DNA from: Robertmurraya kyonggiensis
GTDB taxonomy: Bacteria > Bacillota > Bacilli > Bacillales > Cytobacillaceae
DNA: 64,000 nucleotides
Direction: 5' to 3'
Assembly: GCF_005116465.1 (NCBI RefSeq)
Contig: NZ_SWBM01000002.1
Span: forward strand, 467,925 to 531,924
A program made the position numbers and the translations under genes. Under the pieces are notes generated by a model, which made no database searches, had not been told where the DNA came from, and saw only the letters and a list, made by a program, of their open reading frames with translations. Positions 27,380 to 34,587 of this stretch are shown here, one piece after another (position 1 is the stretch's first letter; each line of letters opens with the position of its first letter).

Positions 27380-27645
27380 GGAAAAATAGCTGGAAAAATT
27401 CCGGTTAAGCTATCTATTTTCATGATTTTAAGGCTGTTTAGGTCATTTAAGCGGAAAGTCTCCGCCTATTTCACCTAAATTCCGTTAATTTAACAAAATA
27501 AGCGGAGTTTCACCGGTTAAGCTATCCAAATTCATGATTTTAAGGCTGTTCAGGTTATTTAAGCGGAAAATCTCCGTCTATTTCATCTAAAATCCGTTAA
27601 TTTAACAAAATAAGCGAAATTTTTCCGGTTAAGTGGGTACACCTA
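27380..27645 (-). repeat. 112-bp dispersed repeat, copy set 2 (right of Tad assembly genes)
   Basis: AAGCGGAAAGTCTCCG-type blocks at 27449 and 27561 are 112 bp apart, each followed by TTTAACAAAATAAGCG and CCGGTTAAGC. Read on the minus strand it matches the copy set at 21355-21550 (CCGGnnnAATTCCGnTTATTTTG, GACGGAGATTTTCCGCTTAAA, GATAGCTTAACCGG), so the two sets are inverted around the assembly genes. No other feature is seen between tadC and the pilin gene. Confidence 0.85.
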
Positions 27646-27699
27646 CGCCTGTCGAAAACATTTTTGAAATTAAATTTTTACGATATTAGGAGGATGAAC

Positions 27700-27906
27700 A
27701 TGTTGATGAAGAAAGCTTGGAACAAAATGAATTCTGTGTACGCACGCTATGTAAACAATGAGAAGGGGGCACAAGCCTTAGAGTGGGTGGCGCTTGGTCT
27801 TGTTGTATTAGCGATTATGGGTGTGATTGCAGCAGGGATTAATGGGGATACCTCTTTAGGGAAGTCGATTATTAATAAACTGAAAGAAATGATTCAAGGG
27901 CTATAA
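27700..27906 (+). CDS. flp: Flp-type pilin (type IVb prepilin)
   Basis: Major or minor pilin subunit, 68 aa. AGGAGG (27688-27693) is six bases before ATG 27700; earlier in-frame starts would overlap the ribosome site. The positively charged leader ends with NNEKG, then AQALEW with Glu at +5, a prepilin peptidase site of the G-xxxxE type, followed by a 22-residue hydrophobic helix (ALGLVVLAIMGVIAAGI) and a short polar tail. No prepilin peptidase gene is visible in the window. Confidence 0.85.
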   Translation: MLMKKAWNKMNSVYARYVNNEKGAQALEWVALGLVVLAIMGVIAAGINGDTSLGKSIINKLKEMIQGL

Positions 27907-27932
27907 GGAAAGTATGGGCAAAGGATGGGGTG

Positions 27933-28322
27933 ATGTCGTTGAAGGGGATTTTAAAAAAATATATCAAAAATGAACGAGGCTCACAGGCGATTGAGTTTGT
28001 CGCGATGTTCCCTTTAATTATTTTGTCCATCCTTATTATTTGGCAAATTGGTCTTATTGCTTTTTCGTTAGTAGTCGGTGAATCTGCTGCCAGAGATGGG
28101 GCAAGAGCTGCAGCCATACATGATCCAAATTGGAAATCGGTTGCGGAAAGGTCCGCTTCTGGGATAAAAGTTGAAGTGTCAGGTGGACCGGGAACGGTCG
28201 ATGCCCAAGTTTTTGTGAAAATCACGGCTCCGATAGTCAAGCTCCCTTTGATTGGCGACATGGAATTTACGTATACAGTCGATGCGGTCATGCCTATGGA
28301 GGATGATCCCGATGAAAACTAA
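27933..28322 (+). CDS. tadE: TadE-like pseudopilin
   Basis: Membrane-anchored minor pilin-like protein, 129 aa from ATG 27933 (an adjacent GTG at 27930 is the alternative). The leader NERGSQAIEFVAMFPLI is the TadE signature with Glu at +5 after Gly, followed by one TM helix (about 24-45) and an extracellular domain (SAARDGARAAAIHD is typical). It overlaps the next gene by 11 bp. Confidence 0.88.
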   Translation: MSLKGILKKYIKNERGSQAIEFVAMFPLIILSILIIWQIGLIAFSLVVGESAARDGARAAAIHDPNWKSVAERSASGIKVEVSGGPGTVDAQVFVKITAPIVKLPLIGDMEFTYTVDAVMPMEDDPDEN

Positions 28323-29076
28323 TAAACTGAAATCCTATTTAAAAAATGAACGAGGCAGCGGGACTCTCCTGATCATGGTCGGCATGGTTCTAGCTGCCAT
28401 CTTTTTTGGATTGCTCTTTTTTGATTTTTCCAATGTGTTCATTAATAAAAGGGTCACGCAAACCGGTGCCGATGCGGCTGCAATTGCGGCTGCGAAAACG
28501 GCAAATGATTATATGAAAGACGAATTACAAACGAAAACCCAGGAGGAGCTTGATAACCTTGGGGAGGAATGGGAGAAATTTTTAGAAGAGGCTTTGGGAG
28601 ATTTGGAAGAAGAAGAGGAGGGCGAGGAAGATGGCGATGAGGGTGAAGAGACGCCTCCACCAGATCCGCCTTCTACTGAGGAACTCTTAGATTTGTTTGT
28701 TGATATGAAAGAGACAGTGATGGGAAAGAGTATGCCAGGGGATGTAAGGGCGTGGCTTCTTAATCACTCTGTTAGCGTGAAGGCTCTGACAGCGATGAAA
28801 TTTTTCTTTGATGATGAAGAAGTCAATGAAATGTCCTGTAAAGTCGTTCGTGAACATTTGGGGGATGCAAGAGAAGAAGCGGAGGAATATGCAGAGAAGA
28901 ATCAAAACGATCATGTAACGGAGTTTACTTTTATCCCCGAGGATTTCCGAATATACGTTGAAACGGACCGAAGTGGGAAATACACAACGGTTCCAGATAA
29001 GGAGGTTCCAGCAGTCACCTCAGAATCCTCAGCAAAAATTGGGGATCCGGAAGGTTATACGATTTCTTGCAGCTAA
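28312..29076 (+). CDS. TadG-like pilus assembly protein
   Basis: Membrane-anchored protein of 254 aa from ATG 28312, preceded by GGAGGATGATC. An N-terminal NERGSGTLLI segment and TM helix (about 18-38) are followed by VTQTGADAAAIAAAKTA, typical of TadG/Flp N-terminal domains. Next comes a very acidic Glu-rich linker with prolines (about 85-125) and a C-terminal extracellular domain with two cysteines. Unlike classical TadG it lacks a VWA domain; the separate VWA lipoprotein at 20004 may supply that, which is speculation. Confidence 0.8.
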   Translation: MKTNKLKSYLKNERGSGTLLIMVGMVLAAIFFGLLFFDFSNVFINKRVTQTGADAAAIAAAKTANDYMKDELQTKTQEELDNLGEEWEKFLEEALGDLEEEEEGEEDGDEGEETPPPDPPSTEELLDLFVDMKETVMGKSMPGDVRAWLLNHSVSVKALTAMKFFFDDEEVNEMSCKVVREHLGDAREEAEEYAEKNQNDHVTEFTFIPEDFRIYVETDRSGKYTTVPDKEVPAVTSESSAKIGDPEGYTISCS

Positions 29077-29114
29077 ATCTATAAATCTATAAGGATGGTG
29101 AAGGAGGAAAGGGG

Positions 29115-30638
29115 ATGCCTCAGAAGGAAAAATGGGTTGGATTTTTCATATGCATGATCGTAGTTCTTTATCTACAGGCATTTTTGGTGCAGCCAATTTA
29201 TGCTAATGTAGAAGATATACAAACTGATGGTCAGAATATTCATGAAACAAAACTGAACGATGGCAAGGGAGAATCCGTCGGTGGCGGTGGTGAAGATGTT
29301 CCGTGGTGGAAAAAGGCATGGAACAAAGTAAAAGACATTGGAAATAAAGGTTTGGATCTGATAGAGGATATAGGTGATTCTATTGGTGATCAATGGAATG
29401 AATTTCTCGATTGGTCTTCAGATGCCTTGGATAGTACGAAGGACTGGATATCTGATGTCGGAGGTGACATTGGAGATTGGTTCAAAGATGTAGGCAGCTC
29501 GATCGGAGCATTTTTCTCGGATGCCTGGGATTGGATTCAGGAGAATGAATGGATCCAAACGATAGCAGCAGGTTTATTAGCAACAGTGATCATCATCGGT
29601 GGTGCCTTCCTGATTGTTGGAAGCTTGCCAGCTATAGCCGTTATTGTGGTTGTTGCCGGTCTTGCAATCGGTGCTGGCTTCTTATATCAATGGCTAGCAG
29701 GAGAAGATTATAATTTCTTCGGTGCCTTGGGAGCTTCCTTAGTAGGAGGACTTGTCGGTTATTTCGGAATGACAACTGGTGCATTTGCTGCAGGCTGGGC
29801 ATGGTTAAGGTATACGGCAGGACCTGCTGCTTGGTCATGGATTAAGGGAACGGCTGTCCCGTGGGTGGTTGGACGAGGTCAGGCTGCTTGGAGATGGATG
29901 AAAACAGCTGCCTATCCATGGATTCGAGGGAAAGTTGTTTCGGGTTGGCGCTGGTTTAAGGGGTTGCCTGCTTGGGGGCAGATTAAGGCGGGATTTGGTA
30001 TTCCTAACTACTGGAAGGTAGTCTTAAAGGGTGCAGGAATGTCTGGCCTCTTTTCTGGGCTAATAGATATTGCCAACCAATTAATGGGTGACGATCCTTT
30101 CTCAGTATCTTCATTACTTAGTAGTGTATTCTTTGGTGCGATTACAGGCGGCTTCTTTGCTCCTGTATTGGCTACTACTGGCCTTGTATTGAGTGGCTCT
30201 TTAATTAGTGTGATGAGTATTGCTAGTGGTCTAGAAAACTATTTTTCAAGTGGCTTTGGTAAAGGTGAGTGGAGAAGCTGGCAAAACTTTGTGACTGGGA
30301 CACTTACATCGTTTATCTCAATCGCAACGTTATCTAAAATATTTAGTAAGATTCCTATTCCAATAGTGGGTGAGGGGCTTCAAAAAGTTGTTGAAGAGTA
30401 TTTTATTAAAAATCCAATAGATGATTTATTACCGAAAAATGGGGATGCCAAGACGAAGACAATTGATTCTCCTAAAGAAGCACCGAAAAAACCTGAACCA
30501 GTTCCATCTGAGGGGAATTTAGCTGATAATGCTAAATCCAATTCAAATGAAAAGACAACATCTCCAAATAATCAATTACAAAGTAACCCGTTAAATAATA
30601 GGACTGGTGGAGGAATTAAGCCTCAACCATTACAATAG
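29115..30638 (+). CDS. Secreted Trp-rich multi-helix protein of the Tad locus, unknown (effector candidate)
   Basis: Protein of 507 aa I do not recognise. Parts: signal peptide (about 1-30, ending PIYANV); acidic, Trp/Asp/Gly-rich amphipathic repeats (about 55-145; DWISDVGGDIGDWFKDVG); two strong hydrophobic helices (about 150-190); further helices with glycine; a Trp/Lys/Arg-rich section (about 225-290; AWRWMKTAAYPWIRG); more membrane-like helices (about 310-400); and a disordered Pro/Asn/Ser-rich tail ending KPQPLQ. AGGAGGAAAGGGG precedes the ATG. It lies 38 bp after the TadG-like gene and 17 bp before the first of five small membrane paralogues. A membrane-active secreted effector or large pilus accessory protein are both possible. 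Confidence 0.75.
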   Translation: MPQKEKWVGFFICMIVVLYLQAFLVQPIYANVEDIQTDGQNIHETKLNDGKGESVGGGGEDVPWWKKAWNKVKDIGNKGLDLIEDIGDSIGDQWNEFLDWSSDALDSTKDWISDVGGDIGDWFKDVGSSIGAFFSDAWDWIQENEWIQTIAAGLLATVIIIGGAFLIVGSLPAIAVIVVVAGLAIGAGFLYQWLAGEDYNFFGALGASLVGGLVGYFGMTTGAFAAGWAWLRYTAGPAAWSWIKGTAVPWVVGRGQAAWRWMKTAAYPWIRGKVVSGWRWFKGLPAWGQIKAGFGIPNYWKVVLKGAGMSGLFSGLIDIANQLMGDDPFSVSSLLSSVFFGAITGGFFAPVLATTGLVLSGSLISVMSIASGLENYFSSGFGKGEWRSWQNFVTGTLTSFISIATLSKIFSKIPIPIVGEGLQKVVEEYFIKNPIDDLLPKNGDAKTKTIDSPKEAPKKPEPVPSEGNLADNAKSNSNEKTTSPNNQLQSNPLNNRTGGGIKPQPLQ

Positions 30639-30655
30639 AGATATGAGGTGAAAAT

Positions 30656-30949
30656 TTGAATAAAAAGAAATTCTCTATCATTACTTGGTCTTATGTAGGT
30701 GTGATAGTGCTAATATTTGGGATCTATTTAGCTCGGAATATGGATGAAAATTGGGAAATTAATTTAGATGGTCAGAGAGGGAATATGTATACATTTCTAG
30801 GACTAATATTCATTGCTTGTATACTTACCGCTATTGATTTTGCAGGAATAAATGAAAAAAGCAATAAAATAACAAAAAGTACTATTTATGGTGGTCTTTC
30901 TGTGGCTGCATTTTTTCTTATTTGGAGGGCGGCGATGGCACTCGTTTGA
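30656..30949 (+). CDS. Small three-helix membrane protein, array copy 1 (immunity-like)
   Basis: Protein of 97 aa, translated from TTG after TGAGGTG. Three TM helices are predicted (about residues 8-27, 43-61, 75-95) with a conserved loop MDENWEINLDGQRGN between the first two and INEKSNKITKS between the last two. It starts 17 bp after the 507-residue protein gene and is probably translated from the same mRNA. Copies 2-5 have the same length, start codon and topology. No family is recognised. Small-membrane-protein arrays after a secreted protein often provide immunity; that reading is inference. Confidence 0.75.
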   Translation: MNKKKFSIITWSYVGVIVLIFGIYLARNMDENWEINLDGQRGNMYTFLGLIFIACILTAIDFAGINEKSNKITKSTIYGGLSVAAFFLIWRAAMALV

Positions 30950-30988
30950 CCATACAGAAACTTATTAATAAAAGAGTTTAAGCTTCAA

Positions 30989-31024
30989 AAAAAGATTAAC
31001 CAATCCGTTGGAGTTAATCTTTTT
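30989..31024 (+). terminator. Terminator between array copies 1 and 2
   Basis: AAAAAGATTAAC pairs with GTTAATCTTTTT. A related hairpin (AAAAAGATTAG/CTAATCTTTTT) follows copy 4, suggesting the hairpin was duplicated with the gene. Confidence 0.8.
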
Positions 31025-31085
31025 AAGCCCATTTATAGAAGATGTTCAGTCATTGTTATTTTGTTGAAGGACGCGAGGTGTGATC

Positions 31086-31379
31086 TTGGACAAAAAACAC
31101 TTCTCAATTATAACTTATAGTTATCTCACCGTTTTGATAATTGTATTTGTCATCTATGCTTTTAAAGTAGCGGATGAAAATTGGAAAGTTGAAATAGAGG
31201 GGCAGATAGGAAATTTACTAACATTTGTCGGACTGTTGTTCATTGGTCTGATTCTTGCGTCGATTGATTTTGCAGGTATTAATGAGAAAGGGAACAAGTT
31301 GACGAAAAGCTCTATATATGGAGGCTTGTCAATTGCTGCATTTTTTCTTATTTGGAGATTAATGATGGAAATTGTTTGA
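31086..31379 (+). CDS. Small three-helix membrane protein, array copy 2
   Basis: 97 aa from TTG 31086, preceded by GCGAGGTG; an in-frame GTG six bases upstream overlaps that site. Topology and motifs match copy 1 (ADENWKVEIEGQIGN loop; IDFAGINEKGNKLTKSSIYGGLS; C-terminal FFLIWRLMMEIV). It is closest to copy 5 in its N-terminus (DKKxFSIxTYSYL) and upstream bases. It is separated from copy 1 by a terminator, so it may have its own promoter, which I could not identify. Confidence 0.72.
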   Translation: MDKKHFSIITYSYLTVLIIVFVIYAFKVADENWKVEIEGQIGNLLTFVGLLFIGLILASIDFAGINEKGNKLTKSSIYGGLSIAAFFLIWRLMMEIV

Positions 31380-31510
31380 TCAATAGAAACATTGAAAAGA
31401 GACCATAAAAAGAATAGCACCATTCTATTGGAGCTAATTTTTGTACTATCTTTTAAATTTAAATTTTGGATGACTTATCAAAGATATATTCATTGAATCA
31501 CAGGAAAGCA

Positions 31511-31540
31511 GAAATTATCAATCCTCAGCCATTACAGTAG
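31511..31540 (+). pseudogene. Vestigial 3' tail of the 507-residue protein gene
   Basis: AATCCTCAGCCATTACAGTAG at 31520-31540 encodes NPQPLQ-stop and closely matches the end of the gene at 29115-30638 (KPQPLQ-stop). Both are followed by a TGAGGTGA ribosome site and a TTG-started paralogue. This looks like the remnant of a duplicated [large gene tail + small gene] unit. Confidence 0.7.
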
Positions 31541-31560
31541 TAAAAAAATGAGGTGAGATT

Positions 31561-31852
31561 TTGAGTAAGAAATTGTTAAAAATAATCACCTGTATCTATT
31601 TATTTGTCTTCGTCTCATTATTTGCCGTATATGTTAGTCAAGTTGCTGATAAAAATTGGCAAATTCAGTTGGAAGGCCAGAAAGGAAATTTGATTATATT
31701 TGCGGGCATGGCGTTTATTGGTATGATTCTTGCAGCTATAAATTTTACTGGAATTGATGAAAAGGGTAATAAAGTGACGAAAAGCTGTATATGGGGGACT
31801 TTCGGTTGCTGCATTTTTTCTAATTTGGCGGGCGATGATGGCAGTTGTTTGA
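31561..31852 (+). pseudogene. Small membrane protein, array copy 3, frameshifted
   Basis: TTG start after TGAGGTGAG. It follows the family through DEKGNKVTKSCI (about residue 80), then a 2-base loss relative to copy 2 (ATATGG against ATATATGG, near 31790) shifts the frame. The third helix is still readable in another frame (GLSVAAFFLIWRAMMAVV, stop at 31850-31852). As read it continues in the shifted frame to 31914, giving 117 aa with a different C-terminus lacking the third helix. Either a decaying copy or a sequencing error. Confidence 0.7.
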
Positions 31853-31930
31853 GCGTAGTAGATTCAGCTTATTCTCTGAGTCAATCTCTTTTACAAGGAA
31901 ACATGAGAGATTGAGAATTGAGGCGGCAAA

Positions 31931-32224
31931 TTGAAGAAGAAACATTTTTCATTGATTACAAATGTTTATTACTTATTGATTATTGGCCTTTTTGTTATCT
32001 ATGCTTCGCAAGTTACAGATGACAATTGGAAGATTGACCTTACCTATGAAAAAAATAATCTACTTATATTTGGAGGATTGTTTTTTATTGCATTAATTTT
32101 AACTTCCATTGATGCCGCTGGAGTAAGGGACAAAGGAAGTAAAGTCCAACTTAACACGGTTTATGCGGGATTATCGATTGCGACTTGCTTCTTAGTATGG
32201 AGATTAATGCTGTCGATCTTCTAA
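31931..32224 (+). CDS. Small three-helix membrane protein, array copy 4
   Basis: 97 aa from TTG 31931, after TTGAGGCGG. It is the most divergent intact copy: the loop is TDDNWKIDLTYEKNN instead of the DGQxGN form, and the second loop AAGVRDKGSKVQLNTVYAG replaces AGINEKGNK. Three helices and total length are kept. Divergence in the extracytoplasmic loop with conserved helices would fit variable target recognition, but this is inference. Confidence 0.7.
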   Translation: MKKKHFSLITNVYYLLIIGLFVIYASQVTDDNWKIDLTYEKNNLLIFGGLFFIALILTSIDAAGVRDKGSKVQLNTVYAGLSIATCFLVWRLMLSIF

Positions 32225-32258
32225 TAGAAGTTTATTAGGTGCAACGATAGTGATGATC

Positions 32259-32295
32259 AAAAAGATTAGTCTTATTTCACCGGGCTAATCTTTTT
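32259..32295 (+). terminator. Terminator after array copy 4
   Basis: AAAAAGATTAG (32259-32269) pairs with CTAATCTTTTT (32285-32295). It is homologous in form to the hairpin at 30989. Confidence 0.8.
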
Positions 32296-32365
32296 AAATT
32301 CTTTTGATGGAGATGGAAAATGAGATGAATATTATTTTCTGAGGGTAATTATGCGAGGTGTGATT

Positions 32366-32659
32366 TTGGACAAAAAAATTTTCTCAATCGTAACTTATAG
32401 TTATCTCTCCCTATTGGTTATTATTTTTGTCATCTATGCTTTTCAAGTAGCAGATGAAAATTGGGTAATTGAATTAGACGGGCAGAGAGAGAATATATTC
32501 ATATTTTTTGGCTTACTCTTTATTGGTGTGATTCTTTCCGCTGTTAATTTGGCTGGTATTCATGAAAAAAGTAATAAGGTGACGAAAGGTATGATTTATG
32601 GAGGCCTATCGGTTGCTGCATTTTTTCTAATTTGGAAGGCAGCGATGGCACTCGTTTAA
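32366..32659 (+). CDS. Small three-helix membrane protein, array copy 5
   Basis: 97 aa from TTG 32366, with GCGAGGTG as ribosome site; an ATG 15 bases upstream overlaps that site and is not preferred. The N-terminal half resembles copy 2 (DKKIFSIVTYSYLSLLVIIFVIYAF in pieces) and the end resembles copy 1 (FFLIWKAAMALV), so it may be a recombinant. The loop reads ADENWVIELDGQRENI. Last member of the array. Confidence 0.72.
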   Translation: MDKKIFSIVTYSYLSLLVIIFVIYAFQVADENWVIELDGQRENIFIFFGLLFIGVILSAVNLAGIHEKSNKVTKGMIYGGLSVAAFFLIWKAAMALV

Positions 32660-32814
32660 TCCTGTTGCAAAAATTTTTCTCAAACGAAATGTATAAGTCG
32701 GGACCTTTCTCACAGCCCGAAAGAGTCCAAAAGTCTCAGAAACTATTCCTCTTTAAAATACGTAAAACTTATAAAATGAAAAAATTGGAAGATGTTCTTT
32801 TGAAGGAGGAGACT

Positions 32815-34497
32815 ATGAAACGAAAAGTGCAACTGTTTGGCTTTCTTTGCTGTGTGTTACTCTTGGCAGCCTGTAGCAATGCGGATAAGAGCGAAACAAA
32901 AGCAAAGGAAGCGGAAAAAGATAAATATGAAAAATTAGTAGAACAGAAAAACAGTGAACTGGAGCTTCTACCTCTTGAATTAACTTCATATGCGGAGGAA
33001 ATCGGCGCTACCCTTAGTAAGCCGAAGTACCAAAAATTCGCTGCAAACGGAAAAGTGACGATTGAGGGGAAAGTCGAGCAAGCTAGTCAGCTACAAGCAG
33101 ACTATGCGTGGATTAAGATTCGTTCGAATGAAGAAGGTCCAGCCGGTTCTGAGCATGAATACTATGCCCCGATTGAGGACGGAGCTTTTAAACAAACGAT
33201 TCATTTTTTTAACGGGGAAGGCGATTATCAAGTAACCGTTCAGCTCCCAAGTACAGATGCAGAGAATTATTTTTATGATACGGCAAGATTTGACGTGATC
33301 AACGTCAATCCAGAGCAAAAAAGAGATCTTACGTACACTCCGTTCGGACTTTTAGCAGGATTGTCAGTGGATCTAAAAACAAGTTATGTAAAAGAAAATC
33401 AGACCTTCCTACTGAAAGGGGAGGCGTCGAATCTGACGAATGGCGTAAGAATTATGCTAAGTGTGACAAAGGATTCGGAGCAATGGAAGCATGTTTTACC
33501 GATAAAGGATGGAGCATTTGAATTTGAGGTGCCGTTGTTCTATGGAAAGGGTCTGCACAAAATAGAGGTATTAGTCCCAGATGATGAACGGGAAAATTAT
33601 TTTCAGCTAGGGACAAATATTTTAGTAGATAACGAGTCAGAGCAAGTGATGAAGCCCATTGAATTCTCGGATGTATATATTGAGCGAGGAGTCACCTTGG
33701 AGGAACCGACATTTGGTGGCGTCATTTCTGAAGGAGAGTATCATATCAAAGGTTCAATTGACCCGAATGCTGAATTTGCGCAAGATACGACCCATATTTA
33801 TGTGACCTCAGTAAAGGGTGAGGATGAGGCATTAGATGTCATTCCAGTCGAGGATTTCTCCTTCGATGATTCCTTCTATTTAAGGTTCGGACCAGGCACT
33901 TATGAAATTACCGTAAGTGTTCCAGAGATTAAAGAAGAGAATAGCGATCGTTTTCGTTATTTTGGATTTGCGAAATTCGAGGTCGAATCTACTGGTGAGG
34001 ATAAAAGAGATTTGCTTCCTGCCAGAGGTGTTCAATCAGACGATCCGAAAATTATCCAACTAGCTGAGGAACTAACGAAAGGAAAGGCTACTGAACGAGA
34101 GAAAACGAAAGCAATCTATGATTATGTCGCACAGAATATTTCTTATGATGTTGGTAAAATGAAAAACGATGAGTTTGAATGGGATGATAGTGCACTTAAA
34201 ACGCTTGAGGAAAAAACTGGCGTTTGCCAGGATTACGCTTACTTGGCGATTGCCTTACTAAGGGCAGCCAATATCGAAGCAAGATTCATAGAGGGTACGG
34301 CTATGGGGGGATTCTGGCCATCCAAACACGCTTGGGTAGAAGCGAAAGTGGATGGAAACTGGCTTGTGATGGACCCAACTTGGGGAGCGGGCTATATCAA
34401 GAACGACCAATTCGTAGCTGCATTTAATGAGGATTACTTTGACCCGAATATGCAAGAGTTTGAGAAAACGCATTATCGAACAGGTGTAATGTATTAA
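32815..34497 (+). CDS. Transglutaminase-like lipoprotein
   Basis: Surface lipoprotein of 560 aa. ATG 32815 follows GAAGGAGGAG; earlier in-frame starts run into array copy 5. The signal peptide ends in lipobox LAAC (Cys21). Three beta-rich repeats follow (about 60-430; compare GxYHIKGSIDPNAEF and EASNLTNGVRIML), then a transglutaminase-like domain (about 440-550) with cysteine in TGVCQDYAYL, histidine in SKHAWVEA and aspartate in VMDPTWGAGY, the Cys-His-Asp triad. Such domains act as proteases or cross-linkers, or serve structural roles; the substrate is unknown. It closes the Tad-associated segment. Confidence 0.85.
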   Translation: MKRKVQLFGFLCCVLLLAACSNADKSETKAKEAEKDKYEKLVEQKNSELELLPLELTSYAEEIGATLSKPKYQKFAANGKVTIEGKVEQASQLQADYAWIKIRSNEEGPAGSEHEYYAPIEDGAFKQTIHFFNGEGDYQVTVQLPSTDAENYFYDTARFDVINVNPEQKRDLTYTPFGLLAGLSVDLKTSYVKENQTFLLKGEASNLTNGVRIMLSVTKDSEQWKHVLPIKDGAFEFEVPLFYGKGLHKIEVLVPDDERENYFQLGTNILVDNESEQVMKPIEFSDVYIERGVTLEEPTFGGVISEGEYHIKGSIDPNAEFAQDTTHIYVTSVKGEDEALDVIPVEDFSFDDSFYLRFGPGTYEITVSVPEIKEENSDRFRYFGFAKFEVESTGEDKRDLLPARGVQSDDPKIIQLAEELTKGKATEREKTKAIYDYVAQNISYDVGKMKNDEFEWDDSALKTLEEKTGVCQDYAYLAIALLRAANIEARFIEGTAMGGFWPSKHAWVEAKVDGNWLVMDPTWGAGYIKNDQFVAAFNEDYFDPNMQEFEKTHYRTGVMY

Positions 34498-34527
34498 AAA
34501 AACGTGGTGTGCCCTTAAATTCAAAGC

Positions 34528-34566
34528 GCGTGACGAAAAGCTTAAATATTTCGTCACGCTTTTTTT
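34528..34566 (+). terminator. Terminator after the transglutaminase-like gene
   Basis: GCGTGACGAAA (34528-34538) pairs with TTTCGTCACGC (34549-34559), followed by seven T residues. Confidence 0.9.
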
Positions 34567-34587
34567 AGATTTCACAATATGAGAAGG

